Shown here: positions 1 through 13,388 of the stretch, piece after piece
Layout: each line of letters begins with the position of its first letter
Numbering within the stretch: position 1 is the stretch's first letter
The notes under the pieces: model-generated
Told to the model about the DNA's origin: nothing
Database searches by the model: none
The model's input: the letters and a program-made list of their open reading frames with translations, nothing else
Translations under genes and position numbers: made by a program
Origin: Trogon surrucura
Taxonomy: Eukaryota > Chordata > Aves > Trogoniformes > Trogonidae
Assembly (NCBI GenBank): GCA_020746105.1
Contig: CM036658.1
Span: 9,222,689-9,286,688, forward strand
Direction: 5' to 3'
DNA: 64,000 nt

Positions 1-175
1 TCTTCACGGAAAGGGTTGTTAAGCATTGGAATGGGCTGCCCAGGGAAGTGATAGTTATCATGCCTGGAAGCATTTAGAAGATGTGTTGATTAGGGACATG
101 GTTTAGTGATGGACCTGACATTGCTAGGTTAACAGTTAGACTTGATGATCTTAAAGGACTTTTACAACCTAAACA
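1..175 (+). mobile_element. CR1 LINE, 3'-end fragment (cut by window edge)
   Basis: The opening bases encode the end of the CR1 ORF2 (the 'F-x-V-K-H-W-N-x-L-P-R-E-V' type block) and continue into the CR1 3'UTR (GATCTTAAAGG...). The element is truncated on the left by the window boundary, and no octamer tail is preserved. Assignment is by recognition of the CR1 3' consensus pattern; it is old and diverged. Confidence 0.75.
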
Positions 176-1326
176 GTTCAGACATGCTATGATCTACTGC
201 ACCTGAGACTTTGCCATGGAAGACAGTGATCCATGTATCATTCAGCTTTCCTTGAATTGAATGGTTATATCTGCAATGAAATCCAGAGAACAATAGCAAG
301 TTATTTAAGAATTAGAGTCTTGCTCTGTCTGAGGTCTGTCTCACTGAGTTAGAACAGTCATCAGGACAGCTGATGTACACCTAGCTCAGATGTGTGGATT
401 AGCAAGTGCCTGGACTGAAGGATAGATAGAAGGACCTTTGGTGGTGACACAGGGTCTCCTGTCTACAAAGAGCTCCAGCATCTTACATCTAAGGCTTATG
501 TCTAAATCATACCCTTCTGTCACATAAATGTATGAAATATCTATGAAGCATCCACGTCTGCTGGGAGTCTAGGATTGAGCATGAAGTAGACAGAGAGGTT
601 GTGTGTCTTCTGTAATTAGAAGGCAGTTTCATAGCACCCAGACAAGTAGAGCAGACAAAGTCTTCTGAGAGCAGTATGGTTCAGACGAGTTCAGTGGTCA
701 CCAGACAAATATGCAGTCACTTCAGGTACAAAGCTGGTCCAGGAAGTCGGTCACCTCAGTGACAGGATCAACGAGGTAGGTGTCTTGGCACATGCATATC
801 TACAGCAAGTTGAAACCAGAATTAAGCTCTGATGCCTAAACATGACCCTTGAACCAAAGGAAAGTCACCCCAATTAAACTTATCTTGGCTGTCTCTTAAG
901 CCTCACCTGTTTTTGCAGCAGCCTGATGACAGGTTTCATGGCTGCACCATGTCATAGTTGACCTTGAGTACAAACAGACAAGAGACTGCAGAACCTGTTA
1001 GCGCACTTAAGACCCTGGTATTTGTTTTATGAATACAGTAAGACAAACAACACGTTGGAAAATTAAATCATTTTGCACAAAAGATTTTTGAAAACAAGTT
1101 TTCTTATGGTGACAGCAATGTAAGGTTACACAAAATCATATTACAATTGCCTCTCCTGCCTTGTAGAACATCATTGAGAATTTCATGCTTTTAATTTGAA
1201 AAGTGACCTCACTACATACTACCTCAAAGAGATGTAAACCTCAGAAGACCTTGTGGTCATCTGGAGACCTTGTTTCCACTATACCTTTTAATTCAGAACA
1301 AGAGCTTAAGAACCAGTGTACTTAAA
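176..1326. other. Unassigned non-coding DNA
   Basis: No open frame of interest and no recognised repeat. AT-rich sequence with no visible gene structure. Confidence 0.6.
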
Positions 1327-1373
1327 ATATTTATTTATTTATTATTATTATTTATTTATTATTATTTATTAAT
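1327..1373. repeat. (ATTT/ATT)n simple repeat
   Basis: Interleaved TTTA and TTA units with almost no interruption. Ordinary AT-rich microsatellite. Confidence 0.9.
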
Positions 1374-1750
1374 TCCCTTTACTCTGTAAAACAGTGTAAG
1401 GCAGGTTACTATCTTGATTACATAAACTGGAGAGGTAGGAATGGTCTTGGAGCTAAATCTTGCCATAAAAGTTTATTCCTTGAGCTTTGTGAAGTCCATG
1501 TCTGATATGACTGATATACTGTGACTGAGCTTCATGGTAATTGCTAGTCACATCAAAGATGTCCCTCCAAGGGCTGGACCCTCCATTTTGGTAAAACTGA
1601 GGTCTCATCCTGCATTCTGTGCTAACTACAATCTTAATCCCACTCATACATAGACACGTAAAAGTTAGATATTTCGTCCAAGATAGTAGTTTAAAATGAT
1701 TTTGTTGTCACCAGAGAGAATTGTGGACATCCAAAAGCTTCCTATGCTAA

Positions 1751-2935
1751 CAGAGAACAGAAGGAACTGGACCCTGGAAGAATCTCTCCATTCAAGGGGC
1801 TTACGGAAAAACTAGTGAGAAGTTTGTACTGTGCACTACTGAAAGGCATTTAAAGAATAATGGAATCATCAAGCACAGTCAGCATGGGTTCACAAAGTCA
1901 AAGCCCCACCTAACTGATCTTATATCCTCCTGTGATAAAATAGAGGGATACTCAGTAGCTGAAGGTAAGGTACTGGGCATAGTTTTTCTGGATCTTGGCA
2001 AGGTTTTTGACACTGTCCCTCACAAAATCTTTCTGGCTAAGTTGTCCAGCTATTGGATGAGTGGGTTCTTGGTCCACTGGTGAAGAACTGGTTGAAGGGC
2101 AGAGCTCCAAGTGTTGTAGTGGATGAGGCTACATTTGGCTGGCAAATGATTACCAGCGGTGTTCCTCACGGTTCAACCCTAGGGCTGGTTCTGTTCAATA
2201 TTTTTATCAATGATCCAGATATAGGACCTGACTGCTCTATTAGAAATTCTGTTGATGATCCCAAGCCAGGAGGTGCTGTTGAATCTCCCAAGGGACAAGA
2301 AGCCTTGCAAAGAACTCTAGATAGTTTGGAGCATTGGGCTATGGTTAATGGGATTAGATTTAAGAAGCTGAAATGCACCTATGGTGGAGTAATGTCAGGC
2401 ATAAGGATAAATTTGGAGAGAAGTGGCTGGAGAGCAGCCCTGCAGAAGACATCTGGGGGTGCTGGTTGGCAGCAACTCATTGGGAGTCAGCTGTGTGCTC
2501 TGTCATCAACAGGGGAAAGATGGTAAAGGGCTGGAAGACATGTCCTGTGGGGGGTACTTGTCTAGTTTGGAGAAAATGAGACTGAGGGGTGACCTCATTG
2601 CTGTCTCCAGCTTCCTTAGCAGGGGACATGGAGAAAGAGGTGCCAATCTCTTCTCCCTGGGATCCAGCCACAAAATGCCTGGGAACAGTTCAAAGCTGCA
2701 TCAGGCGAAGTGCAGACCGGACATTAGAAAGCATTTCTTTACCAAGAGGGTGGTCAAACACTGGAACAGGCATCTGAGAGAGCTGGTTAATGTTTCAGCC
2801 TGTCAGTGTTCAGGAGGTATTTGGACAATGTCCTTAATATCATGCTTTAAACATTGGTGAGCCCTGAAGCAGTCAAGCAGTTGACTGATGAATCGTTGTA
2901 GGTCCCTTCTAACTGAAATGATTCTATTCTATTCT
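1751..2935 (+). mobile_element. CR1 LINE, ORF2 reverse transcriptase to 3' end
   Basis: Decayed CR1 ORF2 on the + strand. Around 1985-2230 the frames read like the RT core (a 'D-x-V-P-H-K' block, then 'G-V-P-H-G-S[13 protein letters not shown]'). Around 2370-2480 is the 'KLKC...G..WLES.S.AED.GV' region, and 2690-2790 the C-terminal 'RK.FFTKRVVKHWN' block. Several frameshifts and stops break it. It ends with the CR1 3'UTR and an ATTCTATTCT tail at about 2920-2935. Not functional. Confidence 0.9.
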
Positions 2936-4904
2936 AGAGAATCAAGTGCTACAGTGTTAGACATCTCATCTTAAGTGAGAGACACCTATTATAACTGACA
3001 GTTTTGTTTGTCATCATTTGTCAATTTTGGGGATGGCAGTAATGCCCTGAGCTTTAGGCTGATGAGGATGTGAAGAATTAGTGGATTTAGACATTAGAAT
3101 TAATGGAATTAGGAAAAAGAGTAGAGAAGGGACTAGAAAAGCGAGCTAGGACCTGTTGTTGACTGACAGTAGTTAGTTATCGCCATGTCATTTTGGACAG
3201 ATCATACATTCGACAAATGGAGACTCCACACTTATCAAAAATCTCTTTGAGCAGTTCACTGTTATGACTGTTAGTAAGTCTGCTGAAGGTTATGTCCTCC
3301 CTGTTTATCACAGCATTGACAGAGAGATTATTCTGTTCCTGTTAGCTGCCCTTTACTATTTTGCAGGTTATTTTGTTGGCTGTATGCCTTCTTCTAGGAT
3401 CTCTAAGCCGTTTGTGCAACCTCAGCTCTTCCAGTGTAAAGGGTCTTGGGAGGAAAAGACAGAAGTGTCCTCTCTGCTTGAGGAAAGTTGATCCCAAAAT
3501 GTCCCCAAGAAATCGTTTACATCATAGTATCCCGTTGTCTGCTGGAATTAGGCAGATTCCAAAGAGCGTTTGCAAAAATACTGCACGGAATTTGCGATTG
3601 TTTCAGGCGGATCAATTTCAAGTGCATCTGTTTATCTTTCTGTGAAAACTGCTCTCCTTTGTCTTGTGGGTGAGGCAAGTGGAGATGAAACTTAGTGAAT
3701 TTTCTGAGATCCTACTGATTGAAGGCATAGTTCTTACAGATAATCACTTAAATCTGAAAGCAAATATATATGAGTAGCTGAGTAATGCAGTAAACAATAC
3801 AGGTTAACCTTTTAGACTTTTGTTTTAGGTGGCTTCCAAAGGCCTTGTGGAGAGTTAATAACATCTTTCTGCTCATCCTGTATCTCTGCTGTATTTTCTT
3901 ATTACAGATTGATTTTAGGACCGAACCTTCCTCGGTTTTGCTTAATCAGGTATCTGTGCCATCTGAGGATCCAGCATTTAATTCTTTATCAGTGCACCTT
4001 CCTTTCTTGTGTTTTTTAAGATATTTCCTTCCCCTAGCCTCAGCTTTACACCACTGTGTGCGTGCACACATTCTCCGTTGTTCTGGGCTATTTGATATAT
4101 AGAGCGTTTAACCCAATTTATGTTTCTTACTCTTTTCTATAAAGAACTGTAAATGGTAAATGTTCTGACATGAATTATTTTCTTTAGTATTTCATATTCT
4201 GTGCTCAGAGAAATCTACTCTTACATATGATTTGTCAGCTTTTATAGATGCTCTCCTCTGTGCATGTCACTTTAGTCCTAGGATCAATATGCTTCTTCAT
4301 CACTTTTTAAAGGCAAAGGAATACACGTACACAAAGGAAAGACTTTGTTAAGAATTTTTTTTTTATAAATACAAATATCTCATACTATTTTATAGAGCTC
4401 CTTTCTCAATCATAAGAAATTAAATTAAACTGATGCTATTACTCTGGATTTACATCAATATAAAAGGAAGAATCTACGTCTAAGTCAAAGAGAAGTACAA
4501 AATAAATGCCTTTTATATAGAACTCAAAAGAGTGAATTGAGGCATGTACAGAAAAGAGCAGGGAACACACCACGAAATTAACCTGAACAGCAGTGGATGC
4601 TGCAGCATTTTATAAATACTAACCTTCATCTAAAGCTCACTGAGCCTTATGAATATGGGCACTAACAGGCATCCTGACATCACAGACCATAGAACTGCAT
4701 CCCAATGAGACACTGGTTTAACAAGTTTTGGGTATGAAGTCTTTGAAGTCATGTAAGTAACAAAATCCTTTCAAAACAATTATAAACCCATAGTCAGTAG
4801 GGACAGAGAACATTCCGCTTTGATAGAATGCTACTTTGAGTGACTACAGGTGTTAGAGAACTGGCTTTTCTTTGAATACAGCATAGGTATTAAGAGCTCT
4901 TCTT
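2936..4904. other. Unassigned non-coding DNA
   Basis: No recognised gene or repeat. Short open frames at 3264-3491 and 3361-3645 overlap each other, match no family I recognise and have no supporting splice structure. Confidence 0.55.
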
Positions 4905-5240
4905 CAATGGCTGGCACCTGAGGACTCCTCTCGTACCTTTGATCCCAATCCTGAGTTTCTGATTCTAGCTCCCCTCTACTGCTGAGCCTGGTGCTCAGTC
5001 TTGAAGGTCTCTTCCAACTGAAACTGTTTCTACGATGATTCTATGATTCTATGATATTTATTTTCATTATTCCCTTGTCAGTACAATTATTGTTTTAGTA
5101 AAACCATTTAGTTTTCTTTCCAATTCATGTCTTTGCCTCATTCTTTTTTCCCTTCCCATTTGGGGAAGCAGAAGAGTGAGAGAGCATCTGTCAACATTCA
5201 GTGACCGACCCAGCCCCAAACCCCGACACACCTGCAGTGA
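4905..5240 (+). mobile_element. Old avian LTR fragment, same family as 61555-62400
   Basis: Two blocks match the solo LTR near the window's right end. Block 4935-4990 ('GATCCCAATCCTGAG...', then a TCTCCCCTCT-type stretch) corresponds to about 62063-62127. Block 5055-5235 (the 'TTATTGTTTTA', 'TTTCTTTCCAAT' and 'CCCTTCCCATTTG' motifs) corresponds to about 62230-62395. A CR1 tail interrupts the two blocks. Only the 3' portion is recognisable, and the left boundary is uncertain. Confidence 0.6.
4992..5053 (+). mobile_element. CR1 3' tip nested in an LTR
   Basis: The CR1 3' terminus 'GGTCTCTTCCAACTGAAAC' is followed by three octamer-like units (GATTCTATGATTCTATGAT). It sits inside the older LTR fragment, so it inserted later. 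Confidence 0.8.
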
Positions 5241-6727
5241 ATATACATCCTGAGATGAGCTTAAACAACCAAGCTTTCTGCAAAGTCAGTGGAGACAATC
5301 CACTGGAAACAAGTAATCTGGCCTATTCTTACTGTCTGCTTAGACTTTATGGATTTCATTGATTATCCTTCTTCTGATTGGATGCATATATGTCTACCAA
5401 GTTATTATGTTGCTAAATCTGATATTTTCAGTTATTTCTGCCTTCTGATGGCCACCATCTGAGCAAAGGATGTGAGTGCAAGTGAACTGACTACGCTTTG
5501 TATATCTATCTTCGGAACATCTCTGTAGGGTGATAACACTTGCCATGAGACATATTTATTTGCCAGATGGACAGTAGACACACATTTCCTCCGTCATCAC
5601 TCTCAGAATCATCACTATTCTTTAGATGGTTTTACTTTAATCTCTGAAACAGCAAATTGTCAGAGGGAATATCAATGGAAAGGGAAGAATGTAAAAAAAC
5701 ATGTAAAGCTGTTCTTTACTCAAGCCAAACTTTGATTTAGGACAGCTGCTCTTTCCAACTCAGGCAAGATTTATGATCCCCACAGAAACTGAGACTGAAT
5801 GTCTCATTATCATTAGTAATTTCCCCACTTGTTAAGCTCAGAGACAGTTGCTTGAGCGCCATGTAAATAAAAATAAAAAAGACTGCCAACTGGCACTAGA
5901 GTAAAAGAGTTAAAATGTCCTTCAGTTTTATAAATTGTAATGTATTAGTGAGGAAGGATATACGCCATTACTCAATTTATGCCTGACAACTCCTTCATGA
6001 ACTCCTACCTATTGCAATAATTTAGACCAAATGGGTCAAGTGAACATTGTTTTCTTAGAGTTTCATACTTTTTTTTCTCTATTTCCAGAAGTAAATAATT
6101 ATTTATTTTACTTCTAAAGTAAGTTTTTGCATATGGGGTACAACCCCAGGTATTGTCCTTGCAATGAGATGACATTGTACAATGCAACATAAGAAAAACA
6201 ACTTTAGTATATGAGACAGACAAAGCCTACTGTCCTTGTTTCATAAGCACCCAAGGCAGTGCTAGAGAGAAAAGAAACTTTGTTGATCAAAAGCTGCATA
6301 GATCTGCCAAAGGAAACACTCTTAAAATTATATTTTATTTTCTCTGTAACATAAAGGGAATGGCAAACCCAGACATAATCCATATTTTCAGAGGCCTAGT
6401 TCAGCCTGTTACTAGAGGAAATTTGTAAATTTAATTGCTCCACTGCTTCTACTTGTTTCAGTAGATTTATCCACGTGGTGTGCATTGTGCACATACCAAA
6501 ATGCCCTGAGGAGCTGAAGCCATGACCCACAGCTTTCCAGGCTGTCTTACAAAACTGCTAAACAACGTACAAATCAGAAGCATGTATCTGAATTGCTAGA
6601 CTCTTAAATGAATATGTCTTGAAGACTTAACCTTAAGTGAAAAACACAGAGTGGTGTCCTCATAAATGCCTCTGGTCTTGTAGCGATAGAGACAACTAGA
6701 TGTTGCATTGGGGAATATAGTTTAGTA
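5241..6727. other. Unassigned non-coding DNA
   Basis: AT-rich with no recognised feature. The short minus-strand frame at 6005-6223 looks random. Confidence 0.55.
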
Positions 6728-6812
6728 CGTTGGTAGACCTGGAACAAAGGCTGGACTCAATGACCTTCAAGGTCTCTTCCAGCTGAAACTGTTCTACGAT
6801 TCTATGATTCTA
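6728..6812 (+). mobile_element. CR1 3' tip
   Basis: CR1 3'UTR terminus ('CTGGACTCAATGACCTTCAA', 'GGTCTCTTCCAGCTG') with a short ATTCTATG tail. Extreme 5' truncation, typical of CR1. Confidence 0.85.
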
Positions 6813-9074
6813 CACTTTAAACTTTCTCTGTTGTCTTGGTTCTGATGCAATAATACAGCAAAGTATTTCAATACAGTGTTTCTTTTTTATATTTTTATCA
6901 GAGTATGAAACTTGCAGTTACTTATGAACTTTTCTCAACCTGTGATTGTGATGAAAGGGAAGAATATTCATATTATTATTTGCATTTGAAAAGATACAAG
7001 AAATATGCAAAGAATTAGAGTTGTTCTGTACCAAAAATGATAGAATAAGCTTCATCTTCAAACTCATACAATCATAGAATCATAAAATCATAGCGTATCT
7101 ATGTTCATTAATAGATTTTCAAAACAGTGATTAGTACTTGTTCAGTGCTGTTGGGTTCTTCTTTTAAAGAAAGAAGGTTGTTAAAACATCTGGGATGAAT
7201 ATTCAAAGAGAACATTATTAGAACTACACAAGATTCCCAGAAATCCAGTGGTGAAAGTCATAACATTGCATTAATGCTGATTAGCAGCTGAATTTTGCAG
7301 AAAGGCATATCAAGGAAACTCTTTAAGACTGAATTAATTAAAATGGAAATTGCAGACACAACTAAATTACTAAAGACAATGAGCTAGAAACTCAGCTGGT
7401 ACAAATCACTACAGCATCATTGAAATGAAAAATGAAAAACGAAAAACCTAGCTCAGTGGCTGCTGGAGGACTTCCATATCCTAATTCCAGTGTTTTATAG
7501 AATATGCGCTGTGCCATTTTAATTGTGTCAGTGAAAATTAGAGTGTTCTTGTAACCAAATTATTAATGACTGTACAACATAATTAAGAGCTTGTGTGCAA
7601 ATTATAGAGCTTTTTTCTTTTTTTTTCCTTTTCATCCCAAATTTCTGTTTAGCTGAGCTAAAAATAAATTTTTTTAAAAGGCCATATTGTTTTTAAAATG
7701 TACATTTTACATGCTGGTTGTATAATTATTTTCGAATAATAGGAGCCTTAGGTCCCTGCTCAGAACAAGAATATTATTTTCAAAATAATGATACGCAGCT
7801 TTGTGACCAGCAAACCAAAGGCTGAAGTAACATTCTCAAGGGGTGAGACTAAACTAAGAATTTTGCTTCATGTAGAATGTTTAGATCACATTCTTTTCCT
7901 TCAAGCAAACATGGATGCTTCTCTTGTCCCAACAGTGTTATTGTTCTGTCGGTTTTCACTTACATTTATACTATGTATTTTGAAGAATTTGAATTTTAGG
8001 ATCTTTTTAAGCAATTGGATAAATACCATCCATGAACACTTCAGATTTTCATGATATGACAACCAAATACTCCAGTTTTGATTCAATGTTGTCAGAGTTC
8101 ATGAGGCTGGTTTTCAGTGTTGATCTCAGTCAGCATAATCTATACAAAAACTAAATGCCTCTTTTTCTACCCACATGTAATAAGCTATCATGAAGAGATT
8201 TATATTTGTTGTAATATCATAAAGTTGATTCCCTTTTAGGATTTAAAATCATAAATGACACTAAGATGAAGAATTTCCCTTGGGAAGATCTGCTATAGAT
8301 GCTCTCTGCCATAGTTGGTAGTTGGCATATGAAATTATGCACTAGATTGGGTAGATAAGCATCTGCAACATCAGACTCCAAAAACTTTTTCCCCAAAATT
8401 ATTACATATCTGTATTTTCATTACACTTCTCAAAAGTCTATGAAGAGAGATGTAAAAATTATTTACTTCTCAAACAGGGAACATTTCTACATCTTTGTAC
8501 AGAACAGATAATCTTTTCTGTGTGACTGTTTTTATTTTAAAAGAGGGAAAAATCCCAGGCATTTTGGAGAGAAAATAGTTAGTACAGAAGACAAATAGTT
8601 TAAACTGGTTTTCTCTTTAAATGGTTTGTATACAGCTAACATAAGTTATGTTCAGATTTAAATATTGATGAAGAGAGGTCATTAGTTTGTTAGCAAAAAA
8701 ATTATGTCCTCAGTCTGTGACATATTTAAAAAAAAAGTGATGGAGGTCTTCTAGCATTATGTAATTTTTAGAGCAGATTCCTTTCCCACTCAGCCAGCTC
8801 ATTCAAGAAGAGGCCTATTTCACTTTTGTCCAAGGGAAGCTGGTATCCACATGTGCTGTAATCTGTTCGTTTTAGAAAGAGGGAAAACTGATTTACAAAC
8901 AAGCCAATGAATCCGAATGGATTCTGAACGGTAGGGAATGGAGTTACCACAATAGATTGAGTTTGTGTTGCAGAAATACTGTTCCTGCTTTTATGATGAC
9001 AGCTGTTACAGTGCTTCACTGTCAGAAACTTCTATTAGACTTCTAAAAGATATCATTACAGATCGTAACTGTGG
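6813..9074. other. Unassigned non-coding DNA with one CR1 tail remnant
   Basis: Only a CR1 octamer-tail remnant on the minus strand (about 7068-7093, ATCATAGAATCATAAAATCA) stands out. No gene recognised. Confidence 0.55.
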
Positions 9075-9172
9075 TCCTTTTTTCCCCCTTATTTTCTGTC
9101 TTTTTCTTTTTGTCTTTTTTTGCCTTTTTTTTTTGTTTCTGTTTCGTCTTCTTTTTTTACCTTCCTTTTCCA
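9075..9172. repeat. T-rich polypyrimidine tract
   Basis: Nearly pure T/C for about 100 bases, with T-runs of up to 11. Low complexity. Confidence 0.85.
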
Positions 9173-9304
9173 TTTATAATTTCATTTCCTCTAAATATCT
9201 CCTGAATTTTATGTTCCAGTAACAGACAAGATCACACCAAGTGACCATAAGTTTGTGCTTCCAGGGAAAGTGGATGGATGGCTCTCCCTTGTTAGCTTTT
9301 TTTA

Positions 9305-9765
9305 TGGACTGGAAAGGGTCCAAAGGAGGACCACAAAGATGAACGAAAGGGGCTGGAGAACCTGCCCTGTGAGGGAAGACTTGAGGAGTTAGGTCTTTTC
9401 TCCCTGAAGAAGAGAAGGCTTAGAGAGGATCTCATAACAGTATTCCAGTACATCTATAGGGCACCTACAAAGAGGAAGGGGGATCTCTCTTCATGAGGAA
9501 CCACATGGTGAAGACAAGGGGAAATTGGTACACTGGGTGGTGTTTCATCTCAACATAAGAATTAAATTTTTTATGGTAAGAATAAGCATTCAGTAGAAAA
9601 ATCTCCTTGGGTTTGTGGCAGATTCCTCGTTGCTAAAGGTTTTCAAGATGCAATTAGACAGGGTGAAAAAGAATCTAATCTAGGCTCCTTTTTCCACAAA
9701 ATTGTAGACCAGATGATCCTTTGAGGTCCATTGCAACCTGCGCTGTCCTATGATGCTATCATTAA
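9305..9765 (+). mobile_element. CR1 LINE, 3' third of ORF2 and 3'UTR
   Basis: Matches the CR1 block encoding 'RVQRRTTKM.. [23 protein letters not shown]' in a decayed form, then the 3'UTR ending 'GATGATCCTTTGAGGTCCATTGCAACCTG...CTATGATGCTAT'. Heavily substituted and old. Confidence 0.75.
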
Positions 9766-12062
9766 AGCAGACAATTGCATTTACCGTTCAGTATTTCCAG
9801 GCTATTTCTCAGTTAAGTCAGTTCCTTGTCTCACCCAGCACACAGCTATGTTAACACTAGTGCAGATGTAATGCGAAGAATACACAAGGAGTATCTGAAT
9901 GTACAAAAAACATGTAGAACATACTCTTTTGTTAAACCTGTGGATGTAACCAGTCTCAGCAGTGCTCAGCTTTCACAGTTGATTGATCCTTCAACCTGTA
10001 GTGAGTCAGGTTTAAGATTTCAGGGAAATTTCCCCTTGGTTCCTTGGGCTGTTTTATGACTTATATGCTCTTACACAGGTTTTTGGTGTCTATTAGTCAA
10101 GTTGCACTGGATTCAGTGTGAACTGACATAGCTACAGTAAGAATTATTGTCAATTTCCCAAACAGGAACATTTGGGAATTCCTAATATTTCAGAAGTTTT
10201 GCTAATGTCTTGTTTGACATTGGTATATCTGGGTGATGAGTAGGGAGACATCTCTTGAAGAGTCAGACTTCCAGCAAATAAGTTGTGAGGATGCAGAAAG
10301 TATAACGTTGGTCATTAGTGCCACCTTTTTAATGGTGAATGGAAGACTTCGTGTTTGTCAGCAGTTGATACGCTACACACAGAATAAAACACCAATTTTT
10401 ATTCAAGACATAGCATTCTTCAGCTGCTAAATAGAGTTCAGAGTGCTGTGAAAGCAAGTTAAGTCTCAAAATTAGCTATATTCTTGTGTAAATAGTGTGA
10501 TTACAAAACCTTCTGGGGCTTAAACTGACACTCTGTTTATTGTAGGAACAAATTACACAAATAGACCTCACTGTGATCATTTTCTGTTACAGCTTATGGG
10601 AGGCATTTGCCATAAATATTGGTGTCCTTGACAATCCAATAAAGTGCTCTATAATGAACTACTTTAAAAAAAATGTATTCTTTAATTAGTATGATTATGC
10701 AACAATAAAAAGCATAGAGCACAAAATAGCCAAACTGATGTAAAATCCACCTTTTTTCCTGTATTTTTTGCCTTTTTTTTTCTGTAATATAATCAAAACA
10801 GTGTCTTAACATTAATTAGGGCATTGAACACTAATGTAACATCTATTCACACTATGTCCAACCTTTAAGTGTATTTCTGCCATACAGACTTATCTCCATT
10901 TAGAAATAATCAGTATTGACACCTGAAGAGTATGTAAATACAAACTCCGAGATACAATGAAATTGGTACATCATTATTTAACTTTCTTCAGTGTCAGCAC
11001 TTCCAAATTTGACAAGTAAAAAAAGCAAAATAAGAGAATCTGATATCCAAATGCCCATGGAAGCCATGCTGATGTAAACCCTCCAGGTTTAGGATGTTGT
11101 TGACAGCCACACTTTGAGTTGCAGCCACCAGTTATCCTGGTCCTGTGCTTGTATTATTCTGGAGGGTGGAACAAAGGGTCAGCCCTCATAATTTTTCAGG
11201 TTCAGAATATTGTGTGGGTTACTTTCCAAGAATTTTGAGCTTCTGTGTAATGAAAAACTGTATGTCATGTGGCAACCTTGGATTTGCTCTGTAAAAGTAA
11301 TGCACCACAGAATACCAAAGTAATTTCTGAGAACATATCCAGTGCTATATTTGAATCTTGACAGGAAATGCCAGAAATATAGAAGGGCAATTTGGAAATT
11401 TTAAAAAAATAAAAAATTGTTAACCTCCCCCTCAAAAAAACAACCAACATTAGGAACCTGAAGTTACAGAGCATGAGCTTCAAGGAAATGGCTGTGTGTG
11501 GGCATATACATGATGAAGAAAAAAGAATGGCCACTGATGGGGAAGAGAAAATGTCTACTTTCTTACAGAAGGGCAACAACGTTGAGATGAAAAGGATAAA
11601 GGAAAATTTGGCTAATTTGTTCTTCAGATATGAGGACCATTCAAACGTTCCCTGGATTAGATTAGTCTTTTTTTTTTTTTAATAGTTAATATGAAAGAGA
11701 TGCACACTTAGATACGCTGTATATAAGTGCAAAGTTCTTGTCTGTAGATTTAAGGGAATGTAGATATATATAGGACTGGAATCAACCCTTTTCAGGTATT
11801 CCTAGTGTTTCTGTTGTCTGAACAGACAGCGTGCTTCATGGCACAGCCTAAGTCATTTCTAGTTCCTGTAGGATGTGATTTTCTGTTCATAATCACCAAA
11901 ACAACTATAAGGATGTCTATTTTTTATTCATATATTTTACTCTGATTTTAACAGTTCCTGGATGAATGGAACTGAATTAATATTGTTGCTCAAATTATGG
12001 GACAAAAAAATGTTAAGCTTGAATTTAAGATTGTCATTAACCATTACCAATGACAATTAAGT
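9766..12062. other. Unassigned non-coding DNA
   Basis: AT-rich with short random open frames and a poly-A run at about 11401-11415. No recognised repeat or exon. Confidence 0.55.
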
Positions 12063-12213
12063 ATGTTACCACAGAGGCACTACCGCTGTTGTGAAGCCAG
12101 CTGGCATTGGCTCCATCAAATACAGGGGAAGCTTCTAGAAGCTTCTTACAGAGGACACCCATGTAGCCCCCCACTACCCAAACCCTGCCACACTAACCCA
12201 ATACAAAATGTAA
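12063..12213 (-). mobile_element. LTR fragment, same family as 42378-43410
   Basis: Contains the family-diagnostic string of motifs CACAGAGGCACTACC, AGCTGGCATTGGCTC, GGGGAAGCTTCT, AACCCTGCCAC and ending AACCCAATACAA. This matches the end of the larger avian LTR at 43240-43410. In the usual orientation this is the start of the LTR read on the minus strand, so the strand given is an inference. Confidence 0.7.
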
Positions 12214-12282
12214 AATGCTGCAAATCTTTATTTCAGCAAGAAATATATTTTCTGAATAGTTTCCATATCTGATTTCCCTCTA

Positions 12283-13388
12283 TGACAAGGTAACCAGCTT
12301 AGTGAACGAAGGAAAGGCTCTGACTGTTGTCTACCTGGACTTTAGACAAGCCTTTGACACTGTTTCCCACAGTGTTCTTCTGCAGAAACTGGCTACTTGT
12401 GGCTTTTCACTGGGTGAAAAACTGACTGAATGGACTAGCCTAGAGAGTGATGCTGAATGAAGTCAAATGCAGTTGGTGGCCAGCCACAAGTGGTGTTCCC
12501 TAGGACTCAGTATCGGCGCCAATTCCATTTAGTGTCTTTACAGGTATTCTGAATGAGGGGATCAAGTGTGCCCTCAGTAAGTTTAAGGATGACACAAATC
12601 TTGGCTGGAACACTGATGTAATTGAAGGAAGAAAGGCTCTTCAGGGAGATCTGAACAGGTTGGATTGATGGGCCGAGGCCAACTGTATGAGGTTCAACAA
12701 AGCTGAGTTCTGAAAAGATGCCTGGTGGATAAGAACTTGGATAAGAACAGCTGGCTGAACGTGAGCCAGCAGTGTGCCCAAGCAACCAAGACCAATCACC
12801 TTCTGTCCTGGATCACAAAATTGTGGCCAGCAAGACCAGGACAGTGACTGTTCCCCTGTACTAGGTACTGGTGAAGCTTCACCTTCATTATTCTGTTCAG
12901 TTTTGATCCCCCCACAACAAGAAAGACGTTGTGGTGCTGGATCTTGTCCAAAGGGCAACGAAGCTGGTGGAGGGTCTAGAGCACATGTCTCACGAGAAGT
13001 GGCTGAGGGAACTGGGATTGTTTAGCCCAGAGAAGAGGAGGCTGAGGGGAGACCTTATCGCTCTTTACAGCCACGTGAAAGGAGGTTGTAGAAAGGTGGG
13101 GTTCAGTCTCTTCTCCCAAGCAACAAGTCATAGAAGAAGAAGAAATGGCATCAAGTTGCACCAGAGGACATTTAGGCTGCGTATTATGAAAACTTTCTTC
13201 ACAGAAGGGTTTGTCAAACACCGGAACAGGCTGCCCCGGGAAGTTGTCGAGTCACCATCCCTGGAGGTATATAAAACGTGTAGATGTGGTTCTTAGGGAC
13301 ACAGTTTAGTGGTGAACATGGCAGTGTTTGTACTTAGGGATCTTAAAGGTCCTTTTCAACTAAATAGTTCTATGATTTTATGATTCTA
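12283..13388 (+). mobile_element. CR1 LINE, ORF2 RT to 3' end
   Basis: Begins in the RT core ('V-Y-L-D-F-R-Q-A-F-D-T-V-S-H-S' at about 12330-12380), then 'L-G-P-S-I'/'S-V-F-T'-type blocks. From 12931 a long open piece covers the ORF2 C-terminus ('[13 protein letters not shown]...', '[12 protein letters not shown]', '[16 protein letters not shown]'). Ends with the CR1 3'UTR and a TTCTATGATTTTATGATTCT tail. An internal deletion and frameshifts are evident. Inactive. Confidence 0.9.
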
